Assembly: GCA_011334435.1 (NCBI GenBank)
Contig: DTPJ01000478.1
Coordinates: 1-13,599 of the forward strand
DNA length: 13,599 nt
Reading direction: 5' to 3'
Source: Candidatus Poribacteria bacterium
Lineage (GTDB): Bacteria; Poribacteria; DTPJ01
In this document: one piece after another, positions 1 through 6,442 of the stretch
How the letters are laid out: every line of letters starts with the position of its first letter
How positions within the stretch are numbered: the first letter of the stretch is position 1
Translations under genes and position numbers: made by a program
Notes under the pieces: generated by a model
The model's database searches: none
What the model was told of the DNA's origin: nothing
The model's input: only the letters and a program-made list of their open reading frames with translations

Positions 1-13
1 AAGGTTGAAAGTT

Positions 14-34
14 GACTGATTACTGATCACTGAT
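14..34 (+). repeat. Tandem heptamer repeat NACTGAT, copy 1
   Basis: Three 7-bp units (GACTGAT, TACTGAT, CACTGAT) stand in tandem. A second copy of the same arrangement lies at 2902-2920, with 20 identical bases shared between 13-32 and 2901-2920. Both copies are intergenic and in the same orientation, so this looks like a dispersed short tandem repeat family rather than part of a gene. No function can be read from the sequence. Confidence 0.75.
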
Positions 35-69
35 CCCTATTTTGTGCGATTTTGCGGAAAAACCTATCA

Positions 70-97
70 TTGTCAAGAGATTTAGAGAGATTATCTA
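70..97 (+). promoter_or_regulatory. Possible sigma70-type promoter upstream of the first LamG gene
   Basis: TTGTCA (70-75, five of six consensus -35 bases) is followed after 16 bases by TATCTA (92-97, a poor -10). It would place transcription start close to the ribosome binding site at 114-120. An alternative pairing is TTGTGC (42-47) with TATCAT (65-70), 17 bases apart. Both are weak matches in AT-rich DNA, so this is a candidate only. Confidence 0.2.
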
Positions 98-113
98 TAT
101 TTTCTCTATATTT

Positions 114-120
114 AAGGAGG
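114..120 (+). promoter_or_regulatory. Ribosome binding site AAGGAGG fixing the start at 128
   Basis: A full-consensus Shine-Dalgarno sequence lies seven bases before the ATG at 128. It fixes the start of the first gene and shows that this organism uses canonical Shine-Dalgarno initiation. Similar sites precede most other genes in the window. Confidence 0.85.
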
Positions 121-127
121 ATTACCT

Positions 128-796
128 ATGCGATTTTCTATTATATTATGTATTACGTTGTTATTTGTTTTTGGAAGCCAAGTTTATGGGTTAATTGACG
201 ATTTCAATGACGGCAATGATAGCGGTTGGACACCTGTACAAGGAAAATGGAGCGTCAAAAACAAAGAGTATGTTCAAGAGGACACAAAATGGACATCAAC
301 TACTACTTATGAAACTTATCATCGTAGTTTCTTTGGCGATGTAGATTGGACAGATTATACAGTTCAAGCCAAAGTGCGTATGGAAGGCGGAGGCGAAACA
401 GCTGCTATCATTGGAATCTTTTTCAGAGTAACCGAGAAATCCGAAAAGGGGGACTATTACTATTTTAGGCTTGATGCCCGTGCTGCTGAGGGACCTTGTC
501 TTATCAAATCTCCAAACACAATCCTTTTAGAAAATAAAGCTAAACCATCAAAACTCAATCAAAACTATATCCTCAAAGTTGAAGTGACAGGCGATAGTTT
601 TAAGTGTTATATAGACGATAAATTAGAGATGGAAGTGAAAGATAAATCTTTTCCAAAGGGGGCTATAGGTGTTGGGACATTTAACACTCAGGGATTTTTT
701 GATGATGTAACCGTAAATGGCAAAGGTATCGCTGCAAATGCGGTATCAAAAAATGGGAAACTTACGACTACTTGGGCTTGGATTAAAAAGATATAA
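128..796 (+). CDS. Secreted concanavalin A/LamG-like domain protein with TTW tail
   Basis: A 222-residue protein. Residues 1-21 form a signal peptide (basic start, long hydrophobic core, small residues before the LIDDF sequence), so the product is exported. The rest looks like a beta-sandwich of the concanavalin-like/LamG or DUF1080 type: an opening DDFNDG...GW...GKW pattern (24-41), alternating strands, and a closing GxVGVGTFN...FDDVTV-like segment (181-195). No catalytic residues can be assigned; carbohydrate or polymer binding is the usual role of such folds. After a flexible linker the chain ends in LTTTWAWIK (212-220), matching the ends of the two LamG proteins at 7742-9368. The gene is preceded by a consensus ribosome binding site and lies 14 bases before the NfeD gene, so the two are probably co-transcribed. 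Confidence 0.8.
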   Translation: MRFSIILCITLLFVFGSQVYGLIDDFNDGNDSGWTPVQGKWSVKNKEYVQEDTKWTSTTTYETYHRSFFGDVDWTDYTVQAKVRMEGGGETAAIIGIFFRVTEKSEKGDYYYFRLDARAAEGPCLIKSPNTILLENKAKPSKLNQNYILKVEVTGDSFKCYIDDKLEMEVKDKSFPKGAIGVGTFNTQGFFDDVTVNGKGIAANAVSKNGKLTTTWAWIKKI

Positions 797-810
797 AGTG
801 GCGATTAAAA

Positions 811-2112
811 ATGAAAAAAGCCATTATAACAATAATTTTTTTTGTCTTCTTGTGTGGCATTGCCTACTCTGAGGAGTTTTACGTTGATCTGGTAGAATTC
901 AATGACTTAGTGATAAATCCAGTCACATCAAAATTCCTTATAAAAGCGATTGATCAAGCAGATTCAGATGGATCACAATGCCTAATCGTTATGCTTGATA
1001 CGCCCGGTGGATTACAAAAATCTATGGAGACCATATATAAGGCAATGCTCAATTCTGCGGTTCCAATAGTTGTGTTTGTCGCACCTGACGGGGCGCAGGC
1101 AACGTCAGCAGGCGTGTTTGTTGCCCTTAGCTCGCATATTTTAGCGATGGCTCCCGGCACAAAAATCGGCTCAGCACATCCAGTCGCACTTGGTGCTGAA
1201 AAAATGGACGAAGACGTAAAAAACAAGATCGTTGAACATACCGTCGGTGAAGTAAAGAAAATCGCTGAACTCAAAGGCAGAAATGTAGAATGGGCGGAAA
1301 AGTCCGTCCGCGATAGCATATCTTCTACTTGGAAAGAGGCTTATGATAAAAAAGTTATAGACCTTATCGCAGACAACATCAACGATTTATTGGCAAAAAT
1401 TGACGGTAAAGAAGTTATTACAGAAACAGGTAAAAGGATATTACACACAAAGAATGCAAAAATACGCAATATTAAAATGAGTCTTAGAGAAAGGCTTCTT
1501 GATAAAATATCCGATCCTAATGTAGCTTATATGCTTTTAATAATCGGCTTCTATGGCATATTCTTTGAGCTTTCTAATCCGGGTGCAGTTTTTCCGGGGA
1601 TATTGGGCGGAATATCAATTATTTTAGCTTTTTTTGCACTTCAAACCTTGCCTGTAAATTATGCAGGAATTTTGCTTATCCTTTTGGCACTTATACTTTT
1701 TATCCTTGAAGTTAAAGTGACAAGCTATGGGGCATTAAGTATTGGAGGTATAACCGCTATGATATTAGGCTCGTTAATGCTCATAGATTCTTCTGAACCT
1801 TATGCGTATATATTTAAAATCTCGTTTCAATTAATATTGCCAGCAGTTATTGTTACCGCAGTTTTCTTTATATTTGGTATGGTGCTTGTAGCGAGAACAC
1901 AAAAGAAAAAAATAACCACAGGGAGGGAAGGTCTGATCGGGTCAATTGGCGTGTGTTCAACGGAGATTAATCCAGAAGGAAAAGTTTTCTTACATGGTGA
2001 ACTTTGGAATAGCATTAGCGATGAACATATAATGCCCAAAGAAAAGGTGAAAGTCATTGATATTGATGGATTTACTCTAAAGGTTGAAAAGGTCAACAAA
2101 AATAATATTTAA
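811..2112 (+). CDS. NfeD-family membrane-bound ClpP-like serine protease (long form)
   Basis: A 433-residue protein of the long NfeD type, the stomatin-operon partner protease. Order: signal peptide (1-20); ClpP/crotonase-like protease domain (about 22-195) with LDTPGG (62-67), ATSAGV carrying the probable nucleophile Ser99, and GSAHPV (120-125); a cluster of membrane segments (about 238-360); and a C-terminal soluble beta-barrel of the NfeD OB-fold type (about 370-430, starting GREGLIGSIG). By alignment from memory to the Pyrococcus PH1510 protease (Ser97/Lys138), Lys139 is the likely second catalytic residue, so a Ser-Lys dyad appears intact. The family cleaves the C-terminal hydrophobic part of stomatins; the slipin gene follows 14 bases downstream. 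The ribosome binding site is weak (AAGTGG region, 796-802), suggesting partial dependence on translation of the preceding gene. Confidence 0.93.
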   Translation: MKKAIITIIFFVFLCGIAYSEEFYVDLVEFNDLVINPVTSKFLIKAIDQADSDGSQCLIVMLDTPGGLQKSMETIYKAMLNSAVPIVVFVAPDGAQATSAGVFVALSSHILAMAPGTKIGSAHPVALGAEKMDEDVKNKIVEHTVGEVKKIAELKGRNVEWAEKSVRDSISSTWKEAYDKKVIDLIADNINDLLAKIDGKEVITETGKRILHTKNAKIRNIKMSLRERLLDKISDPNVAYMLLIIGFYGIFFELSNPGAVFPGILGGISIILAFFALQTLPVNYAGILLILLALILFILEVKVTSYGALSIGGITAMILGSLMLIDSSEPYAYIFKISFQLILPAVIVTAVFFIFGMVLVARTQKKKITTGREGLIGSIGVCSTEINPEGKVFLHGELWNSISDEHIMPKEKVKVIDIDGFTLKVEKVNKNNI

Positions 2113-2126
2113 GGGAGGACTAAATC

Positions 2127-2891
2127 ATGGAAGCTATTTGGTTGATTCCTGTTATTGTAGTAGTTTTAATAATTCTTGCTAACTCACTAAGAATAGTAAA
2201 GGAGTATGAAAGAGGCGTTGTTCTAAGATTTGGGAAGTTTCATACAGTAAAAAATCCAGGATTAAGGCTTATTTTTCCGTGGATTGATAGGATGACGAAG
2301 ATGCAACTCAGAGTTGTCACAATGGACGTCCCATCACAAGACATTATAACCAAAGATAATGTTTCAGTGAAAGTCAACGCTGTTATATTCTTTAGGATCA
2401 TTGATCCAGAGAAAGCATTTCTTGAGGTTGAGGAATATCTGAAAGCGACGTTCCAAATGGCACAGACTACTTTAAGGAGCGTCCTTGGAAAGGTGGAATT
2501 AGATGAACTATTGGCAGAGAGAGAAAAACTAAATCATGAATTGCAGACAATCATAGATAGTTTAACAGACCCTTGGGGTGTAAAAGTCACTGCTGTTGAA
2601 ATAAAGGACGTTGAATTAACAGAACAACTGACCAGAGCGATGGCAAGAGTTGCAGAGGCGGAAAGAGAGAGAAGGGCAAAAGTTATACACGCGGAAGGCG
2701 AAAAACAAGCATCAGAGACATTATCAGAAGCGGCAAGAGTTCTTGCGTCAGAACCTTATGCTCTTCAATTAAGGTATCTTCAAACATTGGTAGAAATATC
2801 TGCTGAAAAAAATTCTACTATTATATTCCCATTGCCGATTGATCTAATTAAACCATTGACAGATTTGCTAAGCAAAAAAGCAGAAGGATAG
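2127..2891 (+). CDS. Slipin (bacterial stomatin, SPFH/band 7 family)
   Basis: A 254-residue protein of normal length for bacterial slipins. An N-terminal membrane anchor (about 3-19) is followed by the SPFH domain (about 22-180) with typical features: EYERGVVLRFGKF (26-38), NPGLRLIFPWID (43-54), the MDVPSQDIITKDNV stretch (66-79), and RVLGKVELDELL-type segment (117-129). A charged, probably coiled-coil region (about 165-205, rich in A, E and R) should drive oligomerisation into membrane microdomain scaffolds. The hydrophobic C-terminal segment STIIFPLPIDLI (230-241) matches the region that NfeD proteases cut in archaeal stomatin. A strong GGGAGG site (2113-2118) precedes the ATG. Neighbouring NfeD protease supports a joint role in membrane protein quality control. 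It is not HflK/HflC or flotillin, being shorter and paired with NfeD. Confidence 0.94.
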   Translation: MEAIWLIPVIVVVLIILANSLRIVKEYERGVVLRFGKFHTVKNPGLRLIFPWIDRMTKMQLRVVTMDVPSQDIITKDNVSVKVNAVIFFRIIDPEKAFLEVEEYLKATFQMAQTTLRSVLGKVELDELLAEREKLNHELQTIIDSLTDPWGVKVTAVEIKDVELTEQLTRAMARVAEAERERRAKVIHAEGEKQASETLSEAARVLASEPYALQLRYLQTLVEISAEKNSTIIFPLPIDLIKPLTDLLSKKAEG

Positions 2892-2901
2892 ATGTTTAAG
2901 T

Positions 2902-2920
2902 GACTGATTACTGATCACTG
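2902..2920 (+). repeat. Tandem heptamer repeat NACTGAT, copy 2
   Basis: GACTGAT, TACTGAT and a truncated third unit CACTG lie in the 45-base gap between the slipin and DUF1232 genes. Bases 2901-2920 are identical to 13-32. No hairpin terminator is formed here, so it need not interrupt transcription. Confidence 0.75.
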
Positions 2921-2936
2921 TTCAAGGTGAGGTTTT

Positions 2937-3266
2937 ATGTATGGTTATTTTGGACAATATCAGCCAAGCAGGTTGATGCGGATTTTATACTTTCTGCCAA
3001 ACTTTATAAGGCTTTTTTGGAGGTTATTCCGTGATCCGAGGATACCAATTTACAAAAAGGCGATCCCTGTTATTGGCGGTATATTAACACTTTCATATAT
3101 ACTTTTCCCTATTGATATACTTCCTGATTTCATAGCTTTTTTAGGACAATTAGATGACCTAACCGTTTTTTTGATCTTTATGGTGCCAAGTATCTTGCTA
3201 TTCATTCGTGTTTGTCCTAAAAATATCGTTATGGAGCATGCACAAAGGATAAGTGGGAGAGCATAA
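2937..3266 (+). CDS. DUF1232 (YkvA-like) small membrane protein
   Basis: A 109-residue protein containing the DUF1232 signature FPIDILPDFIAFLGQLDD (57-74), in which P-I-D-x-x-P-D-F and the closing L-D-D are the family hallmarks. Hydrophobic stretches at about 42-60 and 75-92 flank or include the motif and suggest a small integral membrane protein with a basic N-terminal region (R12-R36). The biochemical role of the family is unknown. The start at 2937 follows AAGGTGAG (2924-2931) at a suitable distance; a nearby ATG at 2941 is out of frame. It lies 13 bases before the phosphoesterase gene and is probably co-transcribed with it. Confidence 0.88.
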   Translation: MYGYFGQYQPSRLMRILYFLPNFIRLFWRLFRDPRIPIYKKAIPVIGGILTLSYILFPIDILPDFIAFLGQLDDLTVFLIFMVPSILLFIRVCPKNIVMEHAQRISGRA

Positions 3267-3279
3267 GCAGACTAATACT

Positions 3280-4032
3280 ATGAAATATCTTATAATTAGC
3301 GATATACACTCAAATATTGAAGCACTAAGAGCGGTTATATTTGAGACAATGTCAATGGATATTGACAAATATGTTATATTAGGCGATCTTGTCGGTTATT
3401 GTGCAAGTCCAAATGAAGTAATAGAAAGGGTCAGAGATATAAATCCTGCAATAATTATAAGAGGCAACCACGATAAGTTTGTAAGCGGGCTTTCTGATGG
3501 CAGGGATTTTAATCGCATTGCAAGAGAAGCTGATCTGTGGACAAGGGAAAACCTATTAACTCAAAATATGGACTTCATAAGACAATTACCAAAAGGACCT
3601 GTTGAAGTAGATGGGTTGTTTGAAATTGTTCACGGATCGCATTATGACGAAGATAGATATATACTTAGTTCAAGTGAGGTATTGGACGAATTTTATGGTT
3701 CGCAATGGAGAATAACTTTTTTCGGTCATACGCACATCCAAATGATATGGGCTTATGATGAAAATAACGAAGATGTTGAGCCAAATATATTTGCGATCCG
3801 CGATAATAAATACGAATATAAGCTTGATAAAAATATACGTTATATGATCAATCCGGGTTCCGTAGGACAACCAAGAGATAGAGACCCAAGATCAGCTTTT
3901 GCTATTTTTGATTCTGATAAATGGACAGTAACATTTTTTCGCGTTAACTATAATATTAAAATTGCCCAAGACAAGATTAGAAGGGCAGGTCTTGATGAAT
4001 TCTTTTCAGAAAGGTTAGCAGTTGGAATATGA
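3280..4032 (+). CDS. Calcineurin-like metallophosphoesterase
   Basis: A 250-residue protein with all metal-binding motifs of the calcineurin-like superfamily in order (numbered from the ATG at 3280): SDIHSN (D8, H10), GDLVGY (D36), GNHDK (N63, H64), VHGSH (H118) and GHTH (H150, H152), followed by INPGSVGQPRD. The set is complete, so an active dinuclear metal phosphatase or phosphodiesterase is expected; the substrate cannot be told from sequence (relatives act on cyclic nucleotides, dinucleotides or phosphoproteins). The frame is open upstream to a GTG at 3253 inside the preceding gene, but family members begin directly with the MKYLIISDIHSN strand, so the ATG is preferred although its ribosome binding site is poor (the GGGAGA at 3255-3260 is rather distant). 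It overlaps the next gene by four bases (ATGA). Confidence 0.9.
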   Translation: MKYLIISDIHSNIEALRAVIFETMSMDIDKYVILGDLVGYCASPNEVIERVRDINPAIIIRGNHDKFVSGLSDGRDFNRIAREADLWTRENLLTQNMDFIRQLPKGPVEVDGLFEIVHGSHYDEDRYILSSSEVLDEFYGSQWRITFFGHTHIQMIWAYDENNEDVEPNIFAIRDNKYEYKLDKNIRYMINPGSVGQPRDRDPRSAFAIFDSDKWTVTFFRVNYNIKIAQDKIRRAGLDEFFSERLAVGI

Positions 4033-5009
4033 AGTATATTATAACCATAATATTATTGCCTGCTATTTTTAGCGTGGCATTATCAGCACAAGACACATAT
4101 AAATATGCGGGTGAATTTTTGAATGTCGGAGTGGGTGCAAGAGCCTTGGGTATGGGAGGGGCTTTTGTGGCAATTGCTGATGATAGCACAACTACATATT
4201 GGAGTCCGGGCGGATTGCCATCGTTAAAATCAAAAGAGGTCTCTTTTATGTATTGTCAGCAGTTCAGAAATCTTGTTCAGACAAACTTTATCAGTTATGT
4301 CCATCCACAATCAAAATGGGGTGCTTTCGGTGTAAGTTGGCTAAGGCTTGGCGTTGAGGATATACCAAAGACAGGTTATCTTGATGCTAACCAAAACAAT
4401 ATGCAGGATTTCAACGATAAAAATGACAACGGCATAAAAGACCCAGGAGAGCTATATATTGAACATCCTATCCAAATAGGCAGTTTTGATGATGTTGAAG
4501 AGGGATTTTTTCTGACTTATGGGCTAAATCTCTCTGATAAGTTTTCAGCAGGGCTAAATGTAAAATATATAAGACAACTTTTGGCGCAAAACTCGTCAAC
4601 AGGATTCGGCTTTGATGTCGGCGGAATATATGAAGTTTTTGACAATTTCAAATTAGGGATTAACGTCCAAGATGTGACAAAAACCAAGCTAAAATGGGAT
4701 TCTGCAAGCAAGCATGAAGATGTTATTCCTCTGAGCTTTAAGTTCGGTTGTGCATATACAAAAGAAATATCCGCTTTGAAAAGCCTTATGACTGCTTCTT
4801 GGAGTCTTGATACAAAATATGGAACAGAGATGCACTATGGGTTAGAATGGTGGATCATTGATAAGCTTGCATTGAGATTTGGTCTAAATAATGGTGAGAT
4901 GACTGTTGGGACGGGATTAAGATTGTCTGCGTTCCAAGTAGATTATGCCTTTATCGGTCATGATGATCTCGGCAACACTCATAGAATATCAACATCAGTA
5001 AAGTTTTGA
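4029..5009 (+). CDS. PorV/PorQ-family outer-membrane beta-barrel protein
   Basis: A 326-residue exported protein. Residues 1-20 form a signal peptide ending ALSA. The mature N-terminus carries the family signature: AGEFLNVGVGARALGMGGAF (27-46), then VAIADDSTTTYWSPGGL (47-63). The remainder alternates amphipathic strands typical of a FadL-like barrel and ends in ISTSVKF, an aromatic terminal residue suited to insertion by the BAM machinery. An insertion around 119-141 is rich in Asp and Asn (D119-N-Q-N, D130-K-N-D-N-G-I-K-D-P-G-E) and resembles dockerin- or thrombospondin-type calcium loops, probably a surface loop. PorV itself belongs to type IX secretion, but family members are widespread in bacteria lacking that system, so a role in secretion is not proven. 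It is translationally coupled to the phosphoesterase through a four-base overlap. Confidence 0.9.
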   Translation: MKYIITIILLPAIFSVALSAQDTYKYAGEFLNVGVGARALGMGGAFVAIADDSTTTYWSPGGLPSLKSKEVSFMYCQQFRNLVQTNFISYVHPQSKWGAFGVSWLRLGVEDIPKTGYLDANQNNMQDFNDKNDNGIKDPGELYIEHPIQIGSFDDVEEGFFLTYGLNLSDKFSAGLNVKYIRQLLAQNSSTGFGFDVGGIYEVFDNFKLGINVQDVTKTKLKWDSASKHEDVIPLSFKFGCAYTKEISALKSLMTASWSLDTKYGTEMHYGLEWWIIDKLALRFGLNNGEMTVGTGLRLSAFQVDYAFIGHDDLGNTHRISTSVKF

Positions 5010-5043
5010 TCAAACAGTGCCAATTTAGGCGAGGGAGAGAATC

Positions 5044-5391
5044 ATGGGAATAATTTATTCTGGCACAGGTTGGGGAAAAACTGCAATAGGGGAACTTGAC
5101 GAAAATTGTATTGCATATTCAGGAACTGGCTGGCTCAAAGAAGCTATTGGGAAAGTTGATAGCGATGGGACGGTTTATTCAGGAACAGGCTGGTTTAAGG
5201 AAGCTATTGGGAAAGTTGACAACGATGGGACGGTTTATTCAGGAACAGGCTGGTTTAAGGAAGCTATCGGAAAAGTTGATAGCGATGGGACGGTTTATTC
5301 AGGAACCGGTTGGCTTAAAGAAGCTATCGGAAAAGTTGACCCCCCTCATATCATGTTTTCTGGAGCAGTTCTTTTGCTTTTATTGAGATAA
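5044..5391 (+). CDS. Small five-repeat protein, beta-flower-like, hydrophobic C-terminus
   Basis: A 115-residue protein built almost wholly of five 20-residue repeats (residues 5-104) with consensus YSGTGWxKEAIGKVDxDGTV. The first unit is the most diverged (GKTAIGELDENCIA) and the fifth ends in PPHIM; the chain closes with FSGAVLLLLLR, a short hydrophobic end. Each repeat reads as a short beta-hairpin (YSGTGW, then AIGKVD, with a DGT turn), resembling the 'beta-flower' type of closed repeat proteins; five copies would suit a five-fold ring. There is no signal peptide. A GAGGGAGAG site precedes the ATG by a suitable distance. Function is unknown and the fold assignment is inference. A second overlapping open frame here is a by-product of the 60-base periodicity. 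Confidence 0.8.
   Translation: MGIIYSGTGWGKTAIGELDENCIAYSGTGWLKEAIGKVDSDGTVYSGTGWFKEAIGKVDNDGTVYSGTGWFKEAIGKVDSDGTVYSGTGWLKEAIGKVDPPHIMFSGAVLLLLLR
5056..5355 (+). repeat. Five tandem 60-bp coding repeats
   Basis: Units run 5056-5115, 5116-5175, 5176-5235, 5236-5295 and 5296-5355, each encoding one 20-residue unit. The third and fourth units differ at only four of 60 positions, mostly third-codon changes, implying recent duplication or gene conversion, while the first is clearly older. There are no spacers, so this is not a CRISPR array. Confidence 0.95.
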
Positions 5392-5412
5392 ATAAAATAT
5401 GCGGAGCAAATA

Positions 5413-6426
5413 ATGAAGGCAGTTTTTTTTGAATCACCCAAAAAAGCTAATATTAAAGAGTTGCCTAATCCGAGGATCAAAGACGACGAAGTCCTGATAG
5501 CGGTTAGGTCTGCTGGTGTCTGTGGAACAGATGTCCATATATACGACGGCGATTTTATAGGGACTTATCCTGTGATCCCAGGACATGAATTTTCTGGCGA
5601 TGTAGTGGAAGTTGGAAAATCTGTTCAAACAATCAAAGTCGGTGACAGAGTTGCTGTTGACCCAGGGGTATTCTGCCGAAAATGTTCATTTTGTCGTGAA
5701 AACAAAGAGAACTTTTGCGAGAATTTTATGGCTTATGGAGTTCATTTTAACGGCGGATTTGCGGAATATACCGCTGTGAAAGAGGAAAATGTTTACCGAA
5801 TTGACGGGCTATCTTATATAGAAGGCGCGATGGTTGAGCCTGTGGGATGTGGAATACACGGTTTGAAACAGATCAATATGGAAATAGGAGATCACGTCCT
5901 AATATTCGGCAGTGGTCCTATAGGGCTAATATTGATGCAGTTATGTAAAAACTATGGGGCATCTGCGATTACCGTTGTTGATATTATTCAAAATAAACTT
6001 GATTTAGCGAAAAGACTTGGAGCAACTAATGTTTTATTAGCTGATTCTAATCTGTCAAAAAACTTGAAGGATATACGTCCTGACGGATTTCACGTTGTCA
6101 TTGATGCGACAGGTCGTCCATCAGTGGTCCAAGGCATGTTTGAATATGTCAGAAATAGGGGAAAAATACTATTCTTTGGTGTATGTCCGCAAAATGCGAA
6201 AATAGAAATATCCCCTTATGATGTGTATAAAAGAGAATTAAAAATATATGGCACTTTTGCGATACTCTATACAGCAAATCAGGCTATTGATATGATACGA
6301 GAGAAAAAGATAAATGTGTCCGATCTTGTCTCTCATCGCTTTTCTTTAGATGAATTTATGATAGCATTAGATATGATGATGGACAGAACTAATTCAATGA
6401 AGATTGTAATTGAGCCAACAAAATAG
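5413..6426 (+). CDS. Zinc-dependent medium-chain dehydrogenase (polyol/sorbitol type)
   Basis: A 337-residue MDR-superfamily oxidoreductase. The catalytic domain has Cys37 (AGVCGTD), the GHE motif with His58 and Glu59, and Glu142-Pro143 as likely catalytic zinc ligands; the structural zinc site is complete with Cys88, Cys91, Cys94 and Cys102. The Rossmann fold starts at GSGPIG (166-171), and Asp190 at the end of the second strand suggests NAD rather than NADP. This is the pattern of sorbitol, L-iditol or threonine dehydrogenases; the exact substrate is not readable. A CGGAG site lies six bases before the ATG. The next gene follows after 16 bases, so the pair may act in one catabolic route for a sugar, polyol or cyclitol. 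That pathway idea is inference from context. Confidence 0.9.
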   Translation: MKAVFFESPKKANIKELPNPRIKDDEVLIAVRSAGVCGTDVHIYDGDFIGTYPVIPGHEFSGDVVEVGKSVQTIKVGDRVAVDPGVFCRKCSFCRENKENFCENFMAYGVHFNGGFAEYTAVKEENVYRIDGLSYIEGAMVEPVGCGIHGLKQINMEIGDHVLIFGSGPIGLILMQLCKNYGASAITVVDIIQNKLDLAKRLGATNVLLADSNLSKNLKDIRPDGFHVVIDATGRPSVVQGMFEYVRNRGKILFFGVCPQNAKIEISPYDVYKRELKIYGTFAILYTANQAIDMIREKKINVSDLVSHRFSLDEFMIALDMMMDRTNSMKIVIEPTK

Positions 6427-6442
6427 AAGGAGAGCATAAAGT

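Noticed and set aside
12..17. TTGACT as a -35 box
   Set aside because: It is part of the heptamer repeat and no -10 box lies at a suitable distance.
83..108. Possible hairpin TAGAGAGA/TTTCTCTA before the first gene
   Set aside because: The stem is only eight pairs with a G-U pair, AT-rich, and has no T-run, so it is too weak to call.
954..1319. A 121-codon minus-strand frame inside the NfeD gene
   Set aside because: It lies wholly antisense to a well-supported protease domain and has no recognisable protein features.
3253..3279. N-terminal extension of the phosphoesterase from GTG at 3253
   Set aside because: The extra nine residues are hydrophilic, lie partly inside the preceding gene, and family members begin at the MKYLIISDIHSN strand.
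5056..5355. Regular repeats that could suggest a CRISPR array
   Set aside because: Units are contiguous without spacers and encode a clean in-frame protein repeat; no cas genes are present.
5096..5386. A 96-codon open frame overlapping the repeat protein in another frame
   Set aside because: It exists because a 60-bp period keeps any stop-free frame open; it has no own ribosome binding site and a basic, low-complexity product.
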